Below are positions 38,645 to 48,266 of a stretch of 64,000 bases of DNA, piece after piece. The notes under the pieces are model-generated. The model did no database searches, was not told the DNA's origin, and saw only the letters and a list, made by a program, of their open reading frames with translations. This stretch comes from an uncultured Lactobacillus sp. GTDB taxonomy: Bacteria; Bacillota; Bacilli; Lactobacillales; Lactobacillaceae. Position 1 is the first letter of the stretch. Every line of letters starts with the position of its first letter. The translations under genes were made by a program, and so were the position numbers. Location: assembly GCA_937874695.1 (NCBI GenBank), contig CALNAJ010000029.1:62001-126000 (forward strand), given 5' to 3'.

Positions 38645-39682
38645 TTACTCGTCATAAAACCGGTAGTAATCTAATAGTTTCTTCGCGAGCTCTTCACGAA
38701 ATGCGCCAACGATACCGAGCATCCGAGAATATGGCATCCGCGTGGGTCCCAGAATCGCGATCATCCCCTGACCATGTTGGTCAACGTCATAGGTTGCCGT
38801 GATCAGGCTGAAGTTTTGCAACGCATCGTTGGTCATTTCATTACCGATGCGCACGGAGATCTTATCGCTAGGTTGCCCCAGCACACTCGCAATGTCATCA
38901 GTCTTATCGATCAACGAATACAAGGACTTCAGTGAATCAACGTCGCTATCCTGAGAAAAGTTCAGTAGGTTGAGTCGCCCACCAACGTAGAACCGCTCTT
39001 GAGCGGCCCGGGTCAGCACATCGCCAAAGATATCCAAGAATCCTTGAGGACTCTGTAGATACTGCCCGATCTTGACGGGAATATCAGCCTGCAGCTTTCG
39101 TAAGACTTCCGGTAAAGTCAGTCCCACTAATTGATCATTGATTAAGCGGACCACAGCTTCGAGCTGCTCACCATCAACGTCACCGGCTACGTCAAACGTT
39201 TGGTTCTCCACGTCACCACTATCGGTAACCAGAATCGCCATAATTTGCCGCTTGCCTAAAGGCACTAACCGAAAACCGCTGAGGCGACTATCCTTTAGCT
39301 CCGGCTTCAACGTGAACGCCGTGTAACTCGTCAGGTTAGATAGGATCGTCGCGGATTGCGAAATGATTTCGTCAATCTTATGAAAATCGCCACCTAGTGA
39401 TGACTGAATCACATCGATATCGTTGGGCCGTAGAGGATCAGGCTTGACCAGATGATCAACGTAATACCGGTAACCTTCGACCGAAGGAATTCGGCCGGAA
39501 GACGAGTGGGTCTTCTTAATCAGGCCCTGCTCTTCTAAGGCTGCCATCTCGTTACGAATTGTCGCTGAGCTTACGTGGATGGGTAACTGCTTGGCTAATG
39601 CCTTGGACCCCACCGGAACACCGGTATTGGTGAAGTCGCGGACAACGGCTCGCAGAATCATCATTTGTCTTTCTGAAAGCAT
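38645..39682 (-). CDS. hrcA: Heat-inducible transcription repressor HrcA
   Basis: Repressor of 345 residues that binds CIRCE and represses the class I heat-shock genes until GroEL becomes limiting. It has an N-terminal winged helix ([20 protein letters not shown], with [20 protein letters not shown] as recognition region), then the GAF-like dimerisation domain. The ATG at 39682 follows GGGGTGATTGTG; an upstream in-frame start at 39718 would fall inside the CIRCE. First gene of its own operon, hence autoregulated. Confidence 0.97.
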   Translation of the reverse strand: MLSERQMMILRAVVRDFTNTGVPVGSKALAKQLPIHVSSATIRNEMAALEEQGLIKKTHSSSGRIPSVEGYRYYVDHLVKPDPLRPNDIDVIQSSLGGDFHKIDEIISQSATILSNLTSYTAFTLKPELKDSRLSGFRLVPLGKRQIMAILVTDSGDVENQTFDVAGDVDGEQLEAVVRLINDQLVGLTLPEVLRKLQADIPVKIGQYLQSPQGFLDIFGDVLTRAAQERFYVGGRLNLLNFSQDSDVDSLKSLYSLIDKTDDIASVLGQPSDKISVRIGNEMTNDALQNFSLITATYDVDQHGQGMIAILGPTRMPYSRMLGIVGAFREELAKKLLDYYRFYDE

Positions 39683-39698
39683 CACAATCACCCCTTTT

Positions 39699-39725
39699 TT
39701 AGCACTCAAACTAATCAAGTGCTAA
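39699..39725. promoter_or_regulatory. CIRCE operator 1
   Basis: TTAGCACTC, 9-bp spacer, AAGTGCTAA: the CIRCE inverted repeat with one arm mismatch. It lies 17 bp before the hrcA start, downstream of the promoter. Confidence 0.95.
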
Positions 39726-39736
39726 GACACATATAT

Positions 39737-39765
39737 AATGTAGCAAAACCGGGTTTTGAAGTCAA
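39737..39765 (-). promoter_or_regulatory. hrcA operon promoter
   Basis: TTGACT (complement of 39760-39765), 17 bp, TACATT (complement of 39737-39742). It lies between the two CIRCE elements. Confidence 0.8.
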
Positions 39766-39782
39766 GAAATCTGGCAGGATTT

Positions 39783-39809
39783 TTAGCAATCTCTGCAATT
39801 AAGTGCTAA
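39783..39809. promoter_or_regulatory. CIRCE operator 2
   Basis: TTAGCAATC, 9-bp spacer, AAGTGCTAA. The right arm matches the consensus at 8 of 9 positions and the left arm is weaker. It lies upstream of the -35, so HrcA could bind on both sides of the promoter. Confidence 0.8.
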
Positions 39810-39836
39810 TTTTTTGAGTTGGCTGTGATGTTTGCT

Positions 39837-40037
39837 GATAATTTCCGCCTGCGGCTGCCAAGGGTTCTGCCTGCTGTGGGGACCGGTGAAAGCCTAAGAA
39901 ACGTCTTTCGCCTCGACTTTAAGCCGCGAAGTTCACGCGTCTTAAAGCTCGTCCCGCGCTGTAGTCTGACCAAAAACGTCAGACAACACCGCCGTCACGG
40001 CCGGCGCCACCCTTGGCCTCCTTCGGCTACGATTGTC
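39837..40037 (+). repeat. Structured intergenic repeat, subfamily 1, copy A
   Basis: About 200 bp with basal stem GATAAT / ATTGTC, then GCCAAGGGT / ACCCTTGGC, and internal hairpins GGTGAAAG / CTTTCGCC, CTTTAAG / CTTAAAG and GTCTGAC / GTCAGAC. It shares conserved blocks (GCTGTGGGGACC, CGCGTC, CCCGCGCTGTA, CACCGCCGTCAC) with copies B, C, F, G and I. Lies between ribF and hrcA, upstream of the hrcA CIRCE elements. Confidence 0.85.
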
Positions 40038-40195
40038 GGTATCATCTACTCAGCTGAAAAAATAATTTCATCTTTAAATATGCTAAACAGCATTTATCAA
40101 CTAAAGTTAATACGCTATGGCTACAATTTTCACCTCAAAGTACCTGTTAACCAGTCCCCAGCATAAAAATTACCCGAGTTGCAATTATCTTTTCA

Positions 40196-40230
40196 AAACA
40201 AAAGAGCCCGGATAAAATTATCCAAGCTCC
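40196..40230 (-). terminator. ribF terminator
   Basis: Stem GAGCTTGGATAA / TTATCCGGGCTC followed by TTTTG on the minus strand. The gap 40038-40195 between this and repeat A shows nothing recognisable. Confidence 0.85.
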
Positions 40231-40254
40231 TGATTTATGCTGTATTTAAGCGAC

Positions 40255-41205
40255 CTAATCCGCAGCGACCTGGGAGAAATAATCTCGCGTGGCCGTTTCG
40301 TCTTTCTTGAGTTGGACGATCAGTCCCTCTGCGGAATCAAACTTCACTTGACCCCGCAAACGGTGATGCCACTCAACTTCAACGTTTTCGCCGTAGAGGT
40401 CCCCCTGATAGTCCAGGAGATTCATCTCTACCGTGATTGGCCGGTTGTCGCCGAAGGTATCGTTGCGTCCCACGGAAATCATGCCAGGATACCAGATGGC
40501 CCCCACCTTCAACCGCGCTGTGTAGACGCCAATACCCGGTAACCATTCATTCTCTGGTGTCAGGACATTGGCGGTCGGATACCCAATGGTTCGGCCTCGC
40601 GCCTCACCATGGACGACGACTCCGGTCGACCGGTACAGGTAACCCAGGAGGGCATTCGCCGTATCGACATCGCCTGCCTTCATGGCTGCTCGAATCCGGG
40701 TCGAACTGATTTTTTCCTCATCGCCGGTCTCCTCAGCCACAGTCTCAACTTCAAAGCGCCCCTGTGCGTAGGCTGGCAACAGATCCATCGTGGCCACATC
40801 TTTCTTACCGTAGGTGTGGTCAAATCCAGCCACTGCCGTTACCGTGTGAAAGGCCACCAGGTAGTTGTCAACGAACTCCTGCGGCTTTTGCGCGGCGAAT
40901 TCACCCGTGTAGCTGACCAGAAAGACCCGGTCAACACCCAATCGATCGAGCTGCTGTAGCTTGCGTTCGGGTGTACTCAGATACTTGCGGTCATCGCCCT
41001 CTAGGGGCCGGTAAACCAGCGAAGGATGGTGATCATAGGTCAACACCGCCAGTTTGACGTGTTTGGCCGTAGCGAGCGTCTTAGCCCGTCTGATGACTGC
41101 CTGGTGCCCCCGGTGGACACCATCAAAGAATCCCATGGCCAAAACGACCGGATCTGCCGGAATCTGGCGAGGATCCAACGGGTGATGTATACGAATAACT
41201 TCCAT
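40255..41205 (-). CDS. ribF: Bifunctional riboflavin kinase/FAD synthetase
   Basis: Converts riboflavin to FMN and FAD. The 316-residue protein has the N-terminal nucleotidyltransferase domain (LAMGFFDGVHRGHQAVI with H-x-G-H, and KISSTRIRAAM) and the C-terminal kinase domain (RGRTIGYPTANVL, and TVEMNLLDYQGDLYG). It follows truB by 24 bp, the usual truB-ribF pairing. Confidence 0.97.
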   Translation of the reverse strand: MEVIRIHHPLDPRQIPADPVVLAMGFFDGVHRGHQAVIRRAKTLATAKHVKLAVLTYDHHPSLVYRPLEGDDRKYLSTPERKLQQLDRLGVDRVFLVSYTGEFAAQKPQEFVDNYLVAFHTVTAVAGFDHTYGKKDVATMDLLPAYAQGRFEVETVAEETGDEEKISSTRIRAAMKAGDVDTANALLGYLYRSTGVVVHGEARGRTIGYPTANVLTPENEWLPGIGVYTARLKVGAIWYPGMISVGRNDTFGDNRPITVEMNLLDYQGDLYGENVEVEWHHRLRGQVKFDSAEGLIVQLKKDETATRDYFSQVAAD

Positions 41206-41229
41206 TACGAGACGCCTCTTTCTTAACGC

Positions 41230-42138
41230 TTAATTCACCGTAAACATTTTCAACGGCTTATATTGCTTTTTTTCGGGAAGGTACTGGTACAGGCACTTTG
41301 TCTGGTCCTGATACGTCAGAGCCACGATAGGTGCCGTACTGCCGACCTGTTCTTCATCCAGGAACACGCCGTTCTTTACGAGGCCCCAGAGCCGTTCTGA
41401 CAACGCCACATGCGGGTAATCTCGCAGGGCATAGTCGATTGGTCGGAGAATCTCGGAAAGGTCCTCAGCGGCCATCGCAGCGGCCACCTGGTCCAACGTC
41501 ACCGTCTGGTTCAGGTCAAAACCACCACTCTTGAGCCGGGTCAATGAAGCCATCACTGCGGGCACGCCCAGTTGCCGACCAAGATCGACGGCGAGCGTCC
41601 GCACGTAAGTCCCTTTAGAGCAGGCAATCTCAAACGCAATCGTCTGAGTTCCCTGTTCGGCATCGAACTGGCCGTCGTCGACCAGATCAAAGGCCGATAC
41701 GGTAATCGTCCGCGTTGGGCGCTCAACGGTCTCCCCAGCACGCGCGTACTCATAGAGCCGGCGACCGTTCACCTTCACTGCGGAAAACATCGGTGGCGTC
41801 TGCTGAATGGTTCCAGTCAACGCCGCAGCTGCTTGAAGCAGTTTAGCGCGATCAAACGGCGTTGTCAAAGGCTGGCGGTCAATGACCTCACCGTCCAAAT
41901 CCTCCGTAGTCGTTGCCAGTCCCAGCGTAACCGTTCCCTTGTAGACCTTTCCAGAGGCCATGAGGTACGGCACGACCTTCGTCGCACTCCCAATACAGAT
42001 GGGTAGGACCCCATCCACACTCGGGTCTAACGTGCCACTGTGGCCGACCTTCTTCGTATGCAGAATATGGCGCAACTTCGCCACACAGTCAAAACTCGTG
42101 AGGCCGCGTTCCTTATAAAGCGGGATAATCCCATCCAT
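41230..42138 (-). CDS. truB: tRNA pseudouridine55 synthase
   Basis: Makes pseudouridine 55 in the T-loop of tRNAs. The 302-residue protein starts MDGIIPLYKERGLTSFDCVA and carries the catalytic Asp in KVGHSGTLDPSVDGVLP. The C-terminal part is shorter than in Proteobacteria, as is usual in Firmicutes. GGAGGAAACGAAG precedes the ATG at 42138; the ORF extends nine codons further upstream without an RBS. It is in its own unit, separated from rbfA by a terminator and two structured repeats. Confidence 0.96.
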   Translation of the reverse strand: MDGIIPLYKERGLTSFDCVAKLRHILHTKKVGHSGTLDPSVDGVLPICIGSATKVVPYLMASGKVYKGTVTLGLATTTEDLDGEVIDRQPLTTPFDRAKLLQAAAALTGTIQQTPPMFSAVKVNGRRLYEYARAGETVERPTRTITVSAFDLVDDGQFDAEQGTQTIAFEIACSKGTYVRTLAVDLGRQLGVPAVMASLTRLKSGGFDLNQTVTLDQVAAAMAAEDLSEILRPIDYALRDYPHVALSERLWGLVKNGVFLDEEQVGSTAPIVALTYQDQTKCLYQYLPEKKQYKPLKMFTVN

Positions 42139-42242
42139 CTTCGTTTCCTCCGTTTCGTGTTGCATTCATTATCGTTACTTACTAAGGGCTGAAAATAGCA
42201 GCGTGCTTGCCAAACCCAAGCTAACAGAGTTCTAGTAATAAA

Positions 42243-42445
42243 ATAGTCGTATCCACCCACCTGCGGCTGCCAGAGATTCCGGCGTCTGTGGGGACCGCCT
42301 GCGGCCTGAGAAGCGGTCCTCCGGCTCGGTTTGAAGCCCGACAAAAACCGTCAGTCTCCAAACACGTCCCACGCTGTAAGCTGATTCTCAGCTAACACCG
42401 TCGTCACAGTTACCTCCACCTCTGGCATCCTCCGGTTACGACTAC
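42243..42445 (+). repeat. Structured intergenic repeat, subfamily 1, copy B
   Basis: Basal stem AATAGTCGTA / TACGACTACT, then GCCAGAG / CTCTGGC. Conserved blocks CTGCGGCTGCCAGAG, TGTGGGGACCGCCTG, CCGGCTCGGTTTGAA and TCCAAACACGTCCCACGC are present. Internal hairpin TAAGCTGA / TCAGCTAA replaces the longer one in other copies. Lies about 100 bp before the truB start. Confidence 0.88.
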
Positions 42446-42618
42446 TTTTTCAATAAAATTGATTCCAACATCGTTAGGTCAACTACATTCATTCTGAATA
42501 GGTGATTACACACTAAAAAATGACGTAAACGACCATGACAATGTTGCTAACCTGAAAACATTGATACTGGATATCGGTACGCTTAACTAATAAAACAATT
42601 GCTCTACCAAGCGGCTAG

Positions 42619-42818
42619 TCGCCTAGCTGGAGGTGGTCAAGGATGGAGCCAGCCGTGACAGCGCCGTTAGACCGGGGAATGGTTCTTCCCGGCCTTACAG
42701 CGCGAGACGCGTTTGGAAACTCGCCTGAACTTGGTGAGGTTTCAAACCGAGCCGGAAGCCCGCTATTTGGCTGCAGGCGTTCTCCACAGCAGGTGGAATT
42801 CTTGACCACTGCAGGCGA
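42619..42818 (-). repeat. Structured intergenic repeat, subfamily 1, copy C
   Basis: In inverse orientation to copy B. Basal stem CGCCT / AGGCG and TGGTCAAG / CTTGACCA; internal stem GGCCGGG / CCCGGTC. Core blocks CCGGCTCGGTTTGAAACCTC and GTTTCCAAACGCGTC match the other copies. It abuts the rbfA terminator. B and C together fill most of the truB-rbfA gap. Confidence 0.88.
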
Positions 42819-42838
42819 ACAAAGCCCTTGGCAGTAAC

Positions 42839-42874
42839 GAAAAAGAGGCGCTGATCCGCTTGGATCAACGCCTC
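42839..42874 (-). terminator. rbfA terminator
   Basis: Stem GAGGCGTTGATCC / GGATCAGCGCCTC, loop AAGC, T5 on the minus strand, 19 bp after the rbfA stop. It ends the rimP-rbfA operon. Confidence 0.92.
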
Positions 42875-42893
42875 CCTCAAACACCGTGAGCAA

Positions 42894-43244
42894 CTACTCG
42901 CGGCGGTGTAGATCATTCAGCAGTTCATCGATATGACTTCCGTAACGCACGGAAGAGTCCTGTTCAAAGTTCAACTCAGGCGTCTTGTAGATGCTCAAGC
43001 GTGAACCCAGTTCAGACCGAATCAGACCCGTAGCCTTGTTCAGACCTTGTTGTGTCTTTTCCGCTGAAGAAGCCTTGTCCGATAAAATACTGTAGTAAAT
43101 CGTTGCCTGCTGCAAGTCACCTGTGACTTCCACGCCGGTAACGGTAACACCCTCGACCCGGGGATCGCGGACACGTTTTAGGAGAATATCCGTAACTTCC
43201 CGCTGGATTTCTTGTTCCAACCGGCCAACTCGATATTGTGCCAT
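42894..43244 (-). CDS. rbfA: Ribosome-binding factor A
   Basis: Late 30S maturation and cold-adaptation factor of 116 residues with a KH-like fold. It starts MAQYRVGRLEQEIQREVTDI and carries the family patterns RDPRVEGVTVTGVEVTGDLQ and ELNFEQDSSVRYGSHIDELL. It is the last gene of rimP-nusA-ylxR-ylxQ-infB-rbfA, 18 bp after infB. Confidence 0.97.
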   Translation of the reverse strand: MAQYRVGRLEQEIQREVTDILLKRVRDPRVEGVTVTGVEVTGDLQQATIYYSILSDKASSAEKTQQGLNKATGLIRSELGSRLSIYKTPELNFEQDSSVRYGSHIDELLNDLHRRE

Positions 43245-43262
43245 GACGTTTGCCTCCGATTT

Positions 43263-45743
43263 CTATTTAACGGGAACTTCCTTCATGATGTAGGCTTCGA
43301 TCACATCGTCCACCTTAATATCATTGAAGTTCTCGATAGTTAATCCTAATTCATAACCCATCTTAACTTGCTTGACGTCGTCCTTGAAACGCTTCAAGCT
43401 ACCAAGCTTACCTTCGTAGATGACCACGCCGTCACGGATTAACCGGACGTCGGCGTCAGCCGTCACGTAACCTTCAGTAACCATCCCACCGACGATCGTC
43501 CCAACCTTAGAAGCATGGAAAATGTTCTTAACTTCGATTTGGCCAGTAACTTCTTCTTCGTAAGTAGGTTCCAGCATCCCCTTCATCGCCGTTTCGATTT
43601 CATCGATGGCGTTGTAGATGACGTTGTGTAAGCGAATGTCGACCTTGTCACTATCGGCTTGGGCACGTGCTTGTGGCGTAGGCCGCACGTTGAACCCAAT
43701 GATGATGGCGTCTGAGGCTTCGGCTAAGGTAACATCACTTTCGTTAATGGCACCCACGGCGGAGTGAATGATGTTAACCCGCACACCGGAGACGTCGATC
43801 TTTTGTAAGCTACCTGCCAAGGCTTCAACGGAACCTTGAACATCAGCCTTGATGATCACATCAACTTCCTTCATTTCGCCTTCCTTGAGGGAGTCGAAGA
43901 GGTTGTCTAACGTGACGTGACTAGTGTTCTTACGTTCTTGAACCAAGGCTTCCTTAGCCCGTTCTTCACCAGCAGCCCGAGCCGTCTTTTCGTCGTCAAA
44001 GACCACGAAACGATCCCCAGCTTCTGGCACATCGCTCAACCCAGTGATTTCAACTGGCGTTGATGGCTTAGCTTCCTTGATCCGACGGCCACGTTCGTTG
44101 GTCATCGTCCGAACCTTACCAAAGGTATTCCCAACAACGATTGGGTCACCCACACGTAACGTCCCTTGTTGAACCAATAAGGAAGCGACAGAGCCACGAC
44201 CTTGGTCCAAACTAGCTTCGATGACGGAACCAACCCCGTTTTGTTCTGGGTTAGCCTTTAATTCCAACACTTCGGATTGCAGGAGAATCATGTCGAGCAA
44301 TTCGTCGATGTTCTTTCCAAACTTCGCAGAAATTTCAACGAAGATGGTATCGCCACCCCAGTCTTCAGGAATCAATTCATATTCCGTTAATTGTTCCATA
44401 ACGTGGTTCGGGTTAGCACCTGGCTTATCAATCTTGTTGACAGCCACGATGATTGGCGTCCCAGCAGCCTTCGCATGATGAATGGCTTCGATGGTTTGTG
44501 GCATCACACCATCATCAGCGGCAACTACCAAGACCGTAATATCGGTAATTTCAGCACCACGCGCACGCATTTCAGTAAAGGCAGCATGTCCTGGTGTATC
44601 CAAGAAGGTAATGGACTTGTCGTTGTAGTGGACTTGGTAGGCACCAATGGCCTGCGTGATCCCACCGGCTTCACCCTCGGTAATGTGAGAGTGACGCAGA
44701 TGATCCAACAACGTCGTCTTCCCATGGTCAACGTGTCCCATGATGGTCACAACTGGCGCACGTGTTTCCAAGTGATCCGTGTTGGCCATTTCAGCATCGA
44801 AGAACTTATCAATATCGGTCACGTCAACTTGAACCTTTTCTTGTGCTTGGATGCCATAGTCATCGGCTAAGATTTCAATGGTGTCCTTGTCCAAGGATTG
44901 GTTTTGGTTGACCATAACGCCCAGCATGAAGAGCTTCTTCACGATTTCAGCTGAAGAACGGTGTAAGATCTTGGCTAAGTCTTGCGCGTTCATCCCATCC
45001 GTATAGATTAATACATCTGGTAAAGCCTTGTTCTTCCGTTCTGGTGCGCCCTTGTGCTGGTTCGTGTCTTTGATCCGTTGGTTCTTCTTGTAACGGTTGT
45101 TATTGTTATTATTACGGCGGCGATTGTTGCGGTTGTTCCGGTTATTCCGGCCCCCACGACTGTTTCCGTTGCTGCTACCACGCCGGCCATTGCTATTATT
45201 TGTATTATTATTCAAGCTTCCACCAAATCTGCCGGTCCCGGAATTGTGTTGCTCAGTGTGATTACTTCCGGACTGGCCATTATTATTTTTATTATTGTTA
45301 TTCGTCGTACGTTGTTGGTTACGATTACTGCTGTTACCGTTGTTGGACCGCTGGTTAGAGGTGTGATTGCCCCCGTTAGCCGACTGGTTACCACCATTAT
45401 TGCTGTGGTTACCATTGTTGGTTGAACGATTGCTCCCATTTGACCGGTTACCATTACCCTGTGACGCAGGTTTTTGACTGGTCGTCTTAGGATGATCACT
45501 CTTCTGACCGGCAGGCCGAGCCGCTTGCATCGTTGCAGGTCGCTTGGTAGGCTTAGCACTAGGTGTCGTTGCCTTGCCAGCAGACTTCTTGCTAAATGCT
45601 TCGCGGAGCTGACGTTCTTCGTTCTCGCCGAGCGTTGACATGTGGTTTTTCACCGGAAAACCCTTTGATTCGGCTTTCGCAATGATCTGTTTACTGGAGA
45701 CATTAATTTCTTTGGCGAGTTCATAAATTCGCTTTTTCCCCAT
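43263..45743 (-). CDS. infB: Translation initiation factor IF-2
   Basis: GTPase that brings initiator tRNA to the 30S subunit. The 826-residue protein has an N-terminal IF2_N domain ([20 protein letters not shown]), a highly Asn/Ser/Gly/Arg-rich low-complexity region (about 80-235), a second IF2_N-like helix domain, the G domain ([37 protein letters not shown]) and C-terminal domains that bind fMet-tRNA. The Asn-rich linker is encoded by a repetitive AAC/AAT tract. Confidence 0.98.
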   Translation of the reverse strand: MGKKRIYELAKEINVSSKQIIAKAESKGFPVKNHMSTLGENEERQLREAFSKKSAGKATTPSAKPTKRPATMQAARPAGQKSDHPKTTSQKPASQGNGNRSNGSNRSTNNGNHSNNGGNQSANGGNHTSNQRSNNGNSSNRNQQRTTNNNNKNNNGQSGSNHTEQHNSGTGRFGGSLNNNTNNSNGRRGSSNGNSRGGRNNRNNRNNRRRNNNNNNRYKKNQRIKDTNQHKGAPERKNKALPDVLIYTDGMNAQDLAKILHRSSAEIVKKLFMLGVMVNQNQSLDKDTIEILADDYGIQAQEKVQVDVTDIDKFFDAEMANTDHLETRAPVVTIMGHVDHGKTTLLDHLRHSHITEGEAGGITQAIGAYQVHYNDKSITFLDTPGHAAFTEMRARGAEITDITVLVVAADDGVMPQTIEAIHHAKAAGTPIIVAVNKIDKPGANPNHVMEQLTEYELIPEDWGGDTIFVEISAKFGKNIDELLDMILLQSEVLELKANPEQNGVGSVIEASLDQGRGSVASLLVQQGTLRVGDPIVVGNTFGKVRTMTNERGRRIKEAKPSTPVEITGLSDVPEAGDRFVVFDDEKTARAAGEERAKEALVQERKNTSHVTLDNLFDSLKEGEMKEVDVIIKADVQGSVEALAGSLQKIDVSGVRVNIIHSAVGAINESDVTLAEASDAIIIGFNVRPTPQARAQADSDKVDIRLHNVIYNAIDEIETAMKGMLEPTYEEEVTGQIEVKNIFHASKVGTIVGGMVTEGYVTADADVRLIRDGVVIYEGKLGSLKRFKDDVKQVKMGYELGLTIENFNDIKVDDVIEAYIMKEVPVK

Positions 45744-45790
45744 ATCTTCACACTCCTTTGTATTCTGCCGATCACGAGAACGCCAGGCGG

Positions 45791-46096
45791 CTACTTAGCA
45801 AGTAATTGTTGTAACTTCCGGACGAAACCCGGATCGGTGATTGCGATGACCGTGCGCGCCGACCCAATGGCCGTGCTCAACTGGTCCTTCGTAAAGTCCT
45901 CGTTTAATTGGACGTCATAGCTCGCTGTCTTATCACGAAACTGCTTCTGACTGGTCTTGCCGGCATCATTTGCCATTAAAACCAGCTTAGCTGAACCGTC
46001 TCTGACCGCTGCCATAACGAAGGATTCGCCGGTGACCAGTTTGCCTGCCCGCCGAACCAATCCTAAAAGTTGTAAAGCACGCTCGAAATTAGTCAT
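45791..46096 (-). CDS. ylxQ: Ribosomal L7Ae-family protein YlxQ
   Basis: Small RNA-binding protein of the L7Ae/L30e family, about 101 residues from [20 protein letters not shown]. The family signature [13 protein letters not shown] is present. Its start overlaps the ylxR end by 8 bp, so the two are translationally coupled. The longer ORF that starts at 46141 is an upstream extension without an RBS. Confidence 0.92.
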   Translation of the reverse strand: MTNFERALQLLGLVRRAGKLVTGESFVMAAVRDGSAKLVLMANDAGKTSQKQFRDKTASYDVQLNEDFTKDQLSTAIGSARTVIAITDPGFVRKLQQLLAK

Positions 46097-46385
46097 TGTC
46101 GAATAATTCCCGTCGAGCTTGTTGATGATCCACGTAAGCAATTAAGTCATCGTAGAAGTCATCTGGAACCTTCACGTCAAAGACGCGATCGAAGGTTCGT
46201 TCCTTCTTGGCCCGCTTCGCAATGTCCACATCTAAAGCAATGTAGGCACCACGACCGGATTGCTTACCGGTAGGGTCAACGCTAACTTCCTGTTCCTGGT
46301 TGCGAACAACCCGAACCAGTTGCTTCTTAGGCGCCATTTCCCCAGTCACAATATCCTTGCGCATAGGGACTTTCCGTTGTTTCAT
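46089..46385 (-). CDS. ylxR: YlxR family RNA-binding protein
   Basis: A 98-residue protein of the YlxR/DUF448 family with the family features CR-like motif replaced by RKVPMRKDIV, LVRVVRNQE and the GRGAYI loop. It is thought to bind RNA, and in some bacteria acts as a regulator. AAAGGAGG precedes the ATG. Located between nusA and ylxQ as usual in Firmicutes. Confidence 0.93.
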   Translation of the reverse strand: MKQRKVPMRKDIVTGEMAPKKQLVRVVRNQEQEVSVDPTGKQSGRGAYIALDVDIAKRAKKERTFDRVFDVKVPDDFYDDLIAYVDHQQARRELFDND

Positions 46386-46411
46386 GGGACCAAACCTCCT
46401 TTAGATGGGTG

Positions 46412-47683
46412 CTATTCAGCTGACGAAGAGTCGTCAGTAGTTGACTCACTAGCTGCTGAATCTGTGGCGTCATCATCGTTAGCAGCTACATCGGTCGCGT
46501 CGTCAGCGACTTCATCGCTAACTGGTGCGTCTTCCGTCACTGGGGCTTCATCAACAGACGTATCTGTTGCGGTGTCGTCAGTGGCAACGGGCGCATCATC
46601 GTCAGCTGCTGGTTGTGCATCAGCAGTCTGATCAGCTTCCATTATAGCAGATGCTTCGGATTCTGATTTAATATCGATCTTGTAACCCGTCAACTTAGCG
46701 GCTAACCGGGCATTTTGACCCCGCTTACCGATGGCCAAAGACAGTTGATAGTCTGGCACGATGACTTGGCAAGCCCGTTCGTTGTTTGGATCAAAGATGA
46801 CATCCAAAACTTCGGCAGGGTTCAGGGCGTTGGCGATAAACTTCGCTTCGTCATCCGTCCATTCCACGATATCCATGTTTTCACCGCCAAGTTCGTTGAC
46901 GATAGTTTGGACCCGTTGCCCACGAGGACCAACACTGGTCCCCACGGGATCGATGTCGGGGTTGTTCGAACGAACAGCCACCTTGGCCCGGTCACCGGCT
47001 TCACGCGCAATGGCCATGATTTCAACGGTGCCATCAAAGATTTCAGGAACTTCTTGTTCGAACAAACGCTTCAATAAATCAGCGTTCGTCCGGCTAACAA
47101 AGACCTGAGGACCCTTCGTGGCATTTTCCACACGCGTCACGTAGACCTTGATCCGGTCATGAATCCGGTACGTTTCGTTAGGCATTTGGTCTTGGTGGCC
47201 CATAACGGCTTCGACCTTACCTAAGCTCACGTAAACGAAACGGGAATCTTGGCGTTCAACTTCACCGGTGATGATTTCATTCTCATACTGGCTGTATTGA
47301 TCGTAGATGATGTTCCGTTCGGCTTCACGAACCCGTTGCAAGATAACTTGCTTAGCGGTTTGAGCGGCGATTCGGCCAAAGTTCTTAGGGGTCACTTCGA
47401 ACTTGATGTCGTCACCAATTTCGTAACCCTTGCTGATGGCTAAAGCGTCATCCAAACCAACTTCCAAGCGTGAATCGTAGACTTGGTCAACGACCTTCTT
47501 CACGGCAAAGACGTGGATGTCACCCTTCTTTTGGTCGAATTGCACTTCAACGTTTTGGGCTTGGTCGTAGTTCCGCTTGTATGCAGAAACTAGGGCTGCT
47601 TCCAAGGCGTCGATAACGACTGATTTCTGGATACCCTTCTCCGTCTCAAGGACGTCAAGGGCACCTAATAATTCTTTACTCAT
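46412..47683 (-). CDS. nusA: Transcription termination/antitermination protein NusA
   Basis: RNA-polymerase-associated factor that promotes pausing and intrinsic termination. The 423-residue protein has an N-terminal RNAP-binding domain (MSKELLGALDVLETEKGIQK), S1 (about 130-200), and KH1/KH2 (SVGPRGQRVQTIVNELGGEN, and LAIGKRGQNARLAAKLTG). A long C-terminal tail (about 345-423) is almost entirely Asp/Ala/Thr/Ser and is unusual in the family. Second gene of the rimP operon. Confidence 0.97.
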   Translation of the reverse strand: MSKELLGALDVLETEKGIQKSVVIDALEAALVSAYKRNYDQAQNVEVQFDQKKGDIHVFAVKKVVDQVYDSRLEVGLDDALAISKGYEIGDDIKFEVTPKNFGRIAAQTAKQVILQRVREAERNIIYDQYSQYENEIITGEVERQDSRFVYVSLGKVEAVMGHQDQMPNETYRIHDRIKVYVTRVENATKGPQVFVSRTNADLLKRLFEQEVPEIFDGTVEIMAIAREAGDRAKVAVRSNNPDIDPVGTSVGPRGQRVQTIVNELGGENMDIVEWTDDEAKFIANALNPAEVLDVIFDPNNERACQVIVPDYQLSLAIGKRGQNARLAAKLTGYKIDIKSESEASAIMEADQTADAQPAADDDAPVATDDTATDTSVDEAPVTEDAPVSDEVADDATDVAANDDDATDSAASESTTDDSSSAE

Positions 47684-47706
47684 GTTGTGTTTCGCTCCTT
47701 ATTTAG

Positions 47707-48180
47707 TTAGAACTTGATGGCTAACCGGGCTTGGGCAATCGCATCGCGTGGAATGGTCAACGTCTTGATGCGTCCCTTTAAATTAACGGTTAAGTCTAAG
47801 GCATCGTCACGTAATTCTTCCAACGTGCCTTCGTAAACCTTACTTTGACCAATCTTTTGATATAGGGAAACGTGGATATAATCTCCCACGGCCCGTTCAA
47901 AATCTTCTGGCTTCTTCAATGGGCGTTCTGCACCAGGTGAAGAAACTTCGAGGAAGTAGGCTTGGGGAATGGGATCTGGATCGATCGCGTCCAGTTGTTC
48001 GGACAACTCATCACTCACCATCGCACATTCTTCAATGTTAATACCACCGGGCTTGTCAATGTAGACCCGCAGGTACCAGCCTTTACCTTCCTTGACAAAT
48101 TCAACGTCTACTAATTCAAACTGATGTTGCGCCACGATTGGCCGGGCCAGGTCCGTCACGGTCTCAACGACTGTACTCAA
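47707..48180 (-). CDS. rimP: Ribosome maturation factor RimP
   Basis: 30S subunit maturation factor, about 157 residues. The start is TTG at 48180 ([20 protein letters not shown]), preceded by AGGAGGCGGAATTC at ideal spacing; the ORF continues upstream but that part lies in the terminator-like leader and makes no sense as protein. The N-terminal domain ([20 protein letters not shown]) and C-terminal Sm-like domain are complete. First gene of the operon. Confidence 0.94.
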   Translation of the reverse strand: MSTVVETVTDLARPIVAQHQFELVDVEFVKEGKGWYLRVYIDKPGGINIEECAMVSDELSEQLDAIDPDPIPQAYFLEVSSPGAERPLKKPEDFERAVGDYIHVSLYQKIGQSKVYEGTLEELRDDALDLTVNLKGRIKTLTIPRDAIAQARLAIKF

Positions 48181-48207
48181 AGAATTCCGCCTCCTACATT
48201 TTTCCAT

Positions 48208-48236
48208 TAAAAAGAGTGAGCATGGACTGCTCACTC
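48208..48236 (-). terminator. Leader terminator before rimP-nusA
   Basis: Stem GAGTGAGCA / TGCTCACTC with a 5-nt loop and TTTTT on the minus strand, 28 bp before the rimP start. Since a promoter lies upstream of it, it is a candidate attenuator. It could also end the upstream membrane-protein transcript. Confidence 0.85.
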
Positions 48237-48266
48237 ATTTAAAAAACGAGTTTAACTACAAAGCCT

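Noticed and set aside
42643..42916. ORFs inside repeat copy C
   Set aside because: Copies of the repeat show stem compensation that ignores reading frame, with frame-breaking length changes.
45054..45425. Plus-strand Val/Ile-rich frame opposite infB
   Set aside because: It is the complement of the Asn/Arg-codon tract in IF-2; hydrophobic only by codon complementarity.
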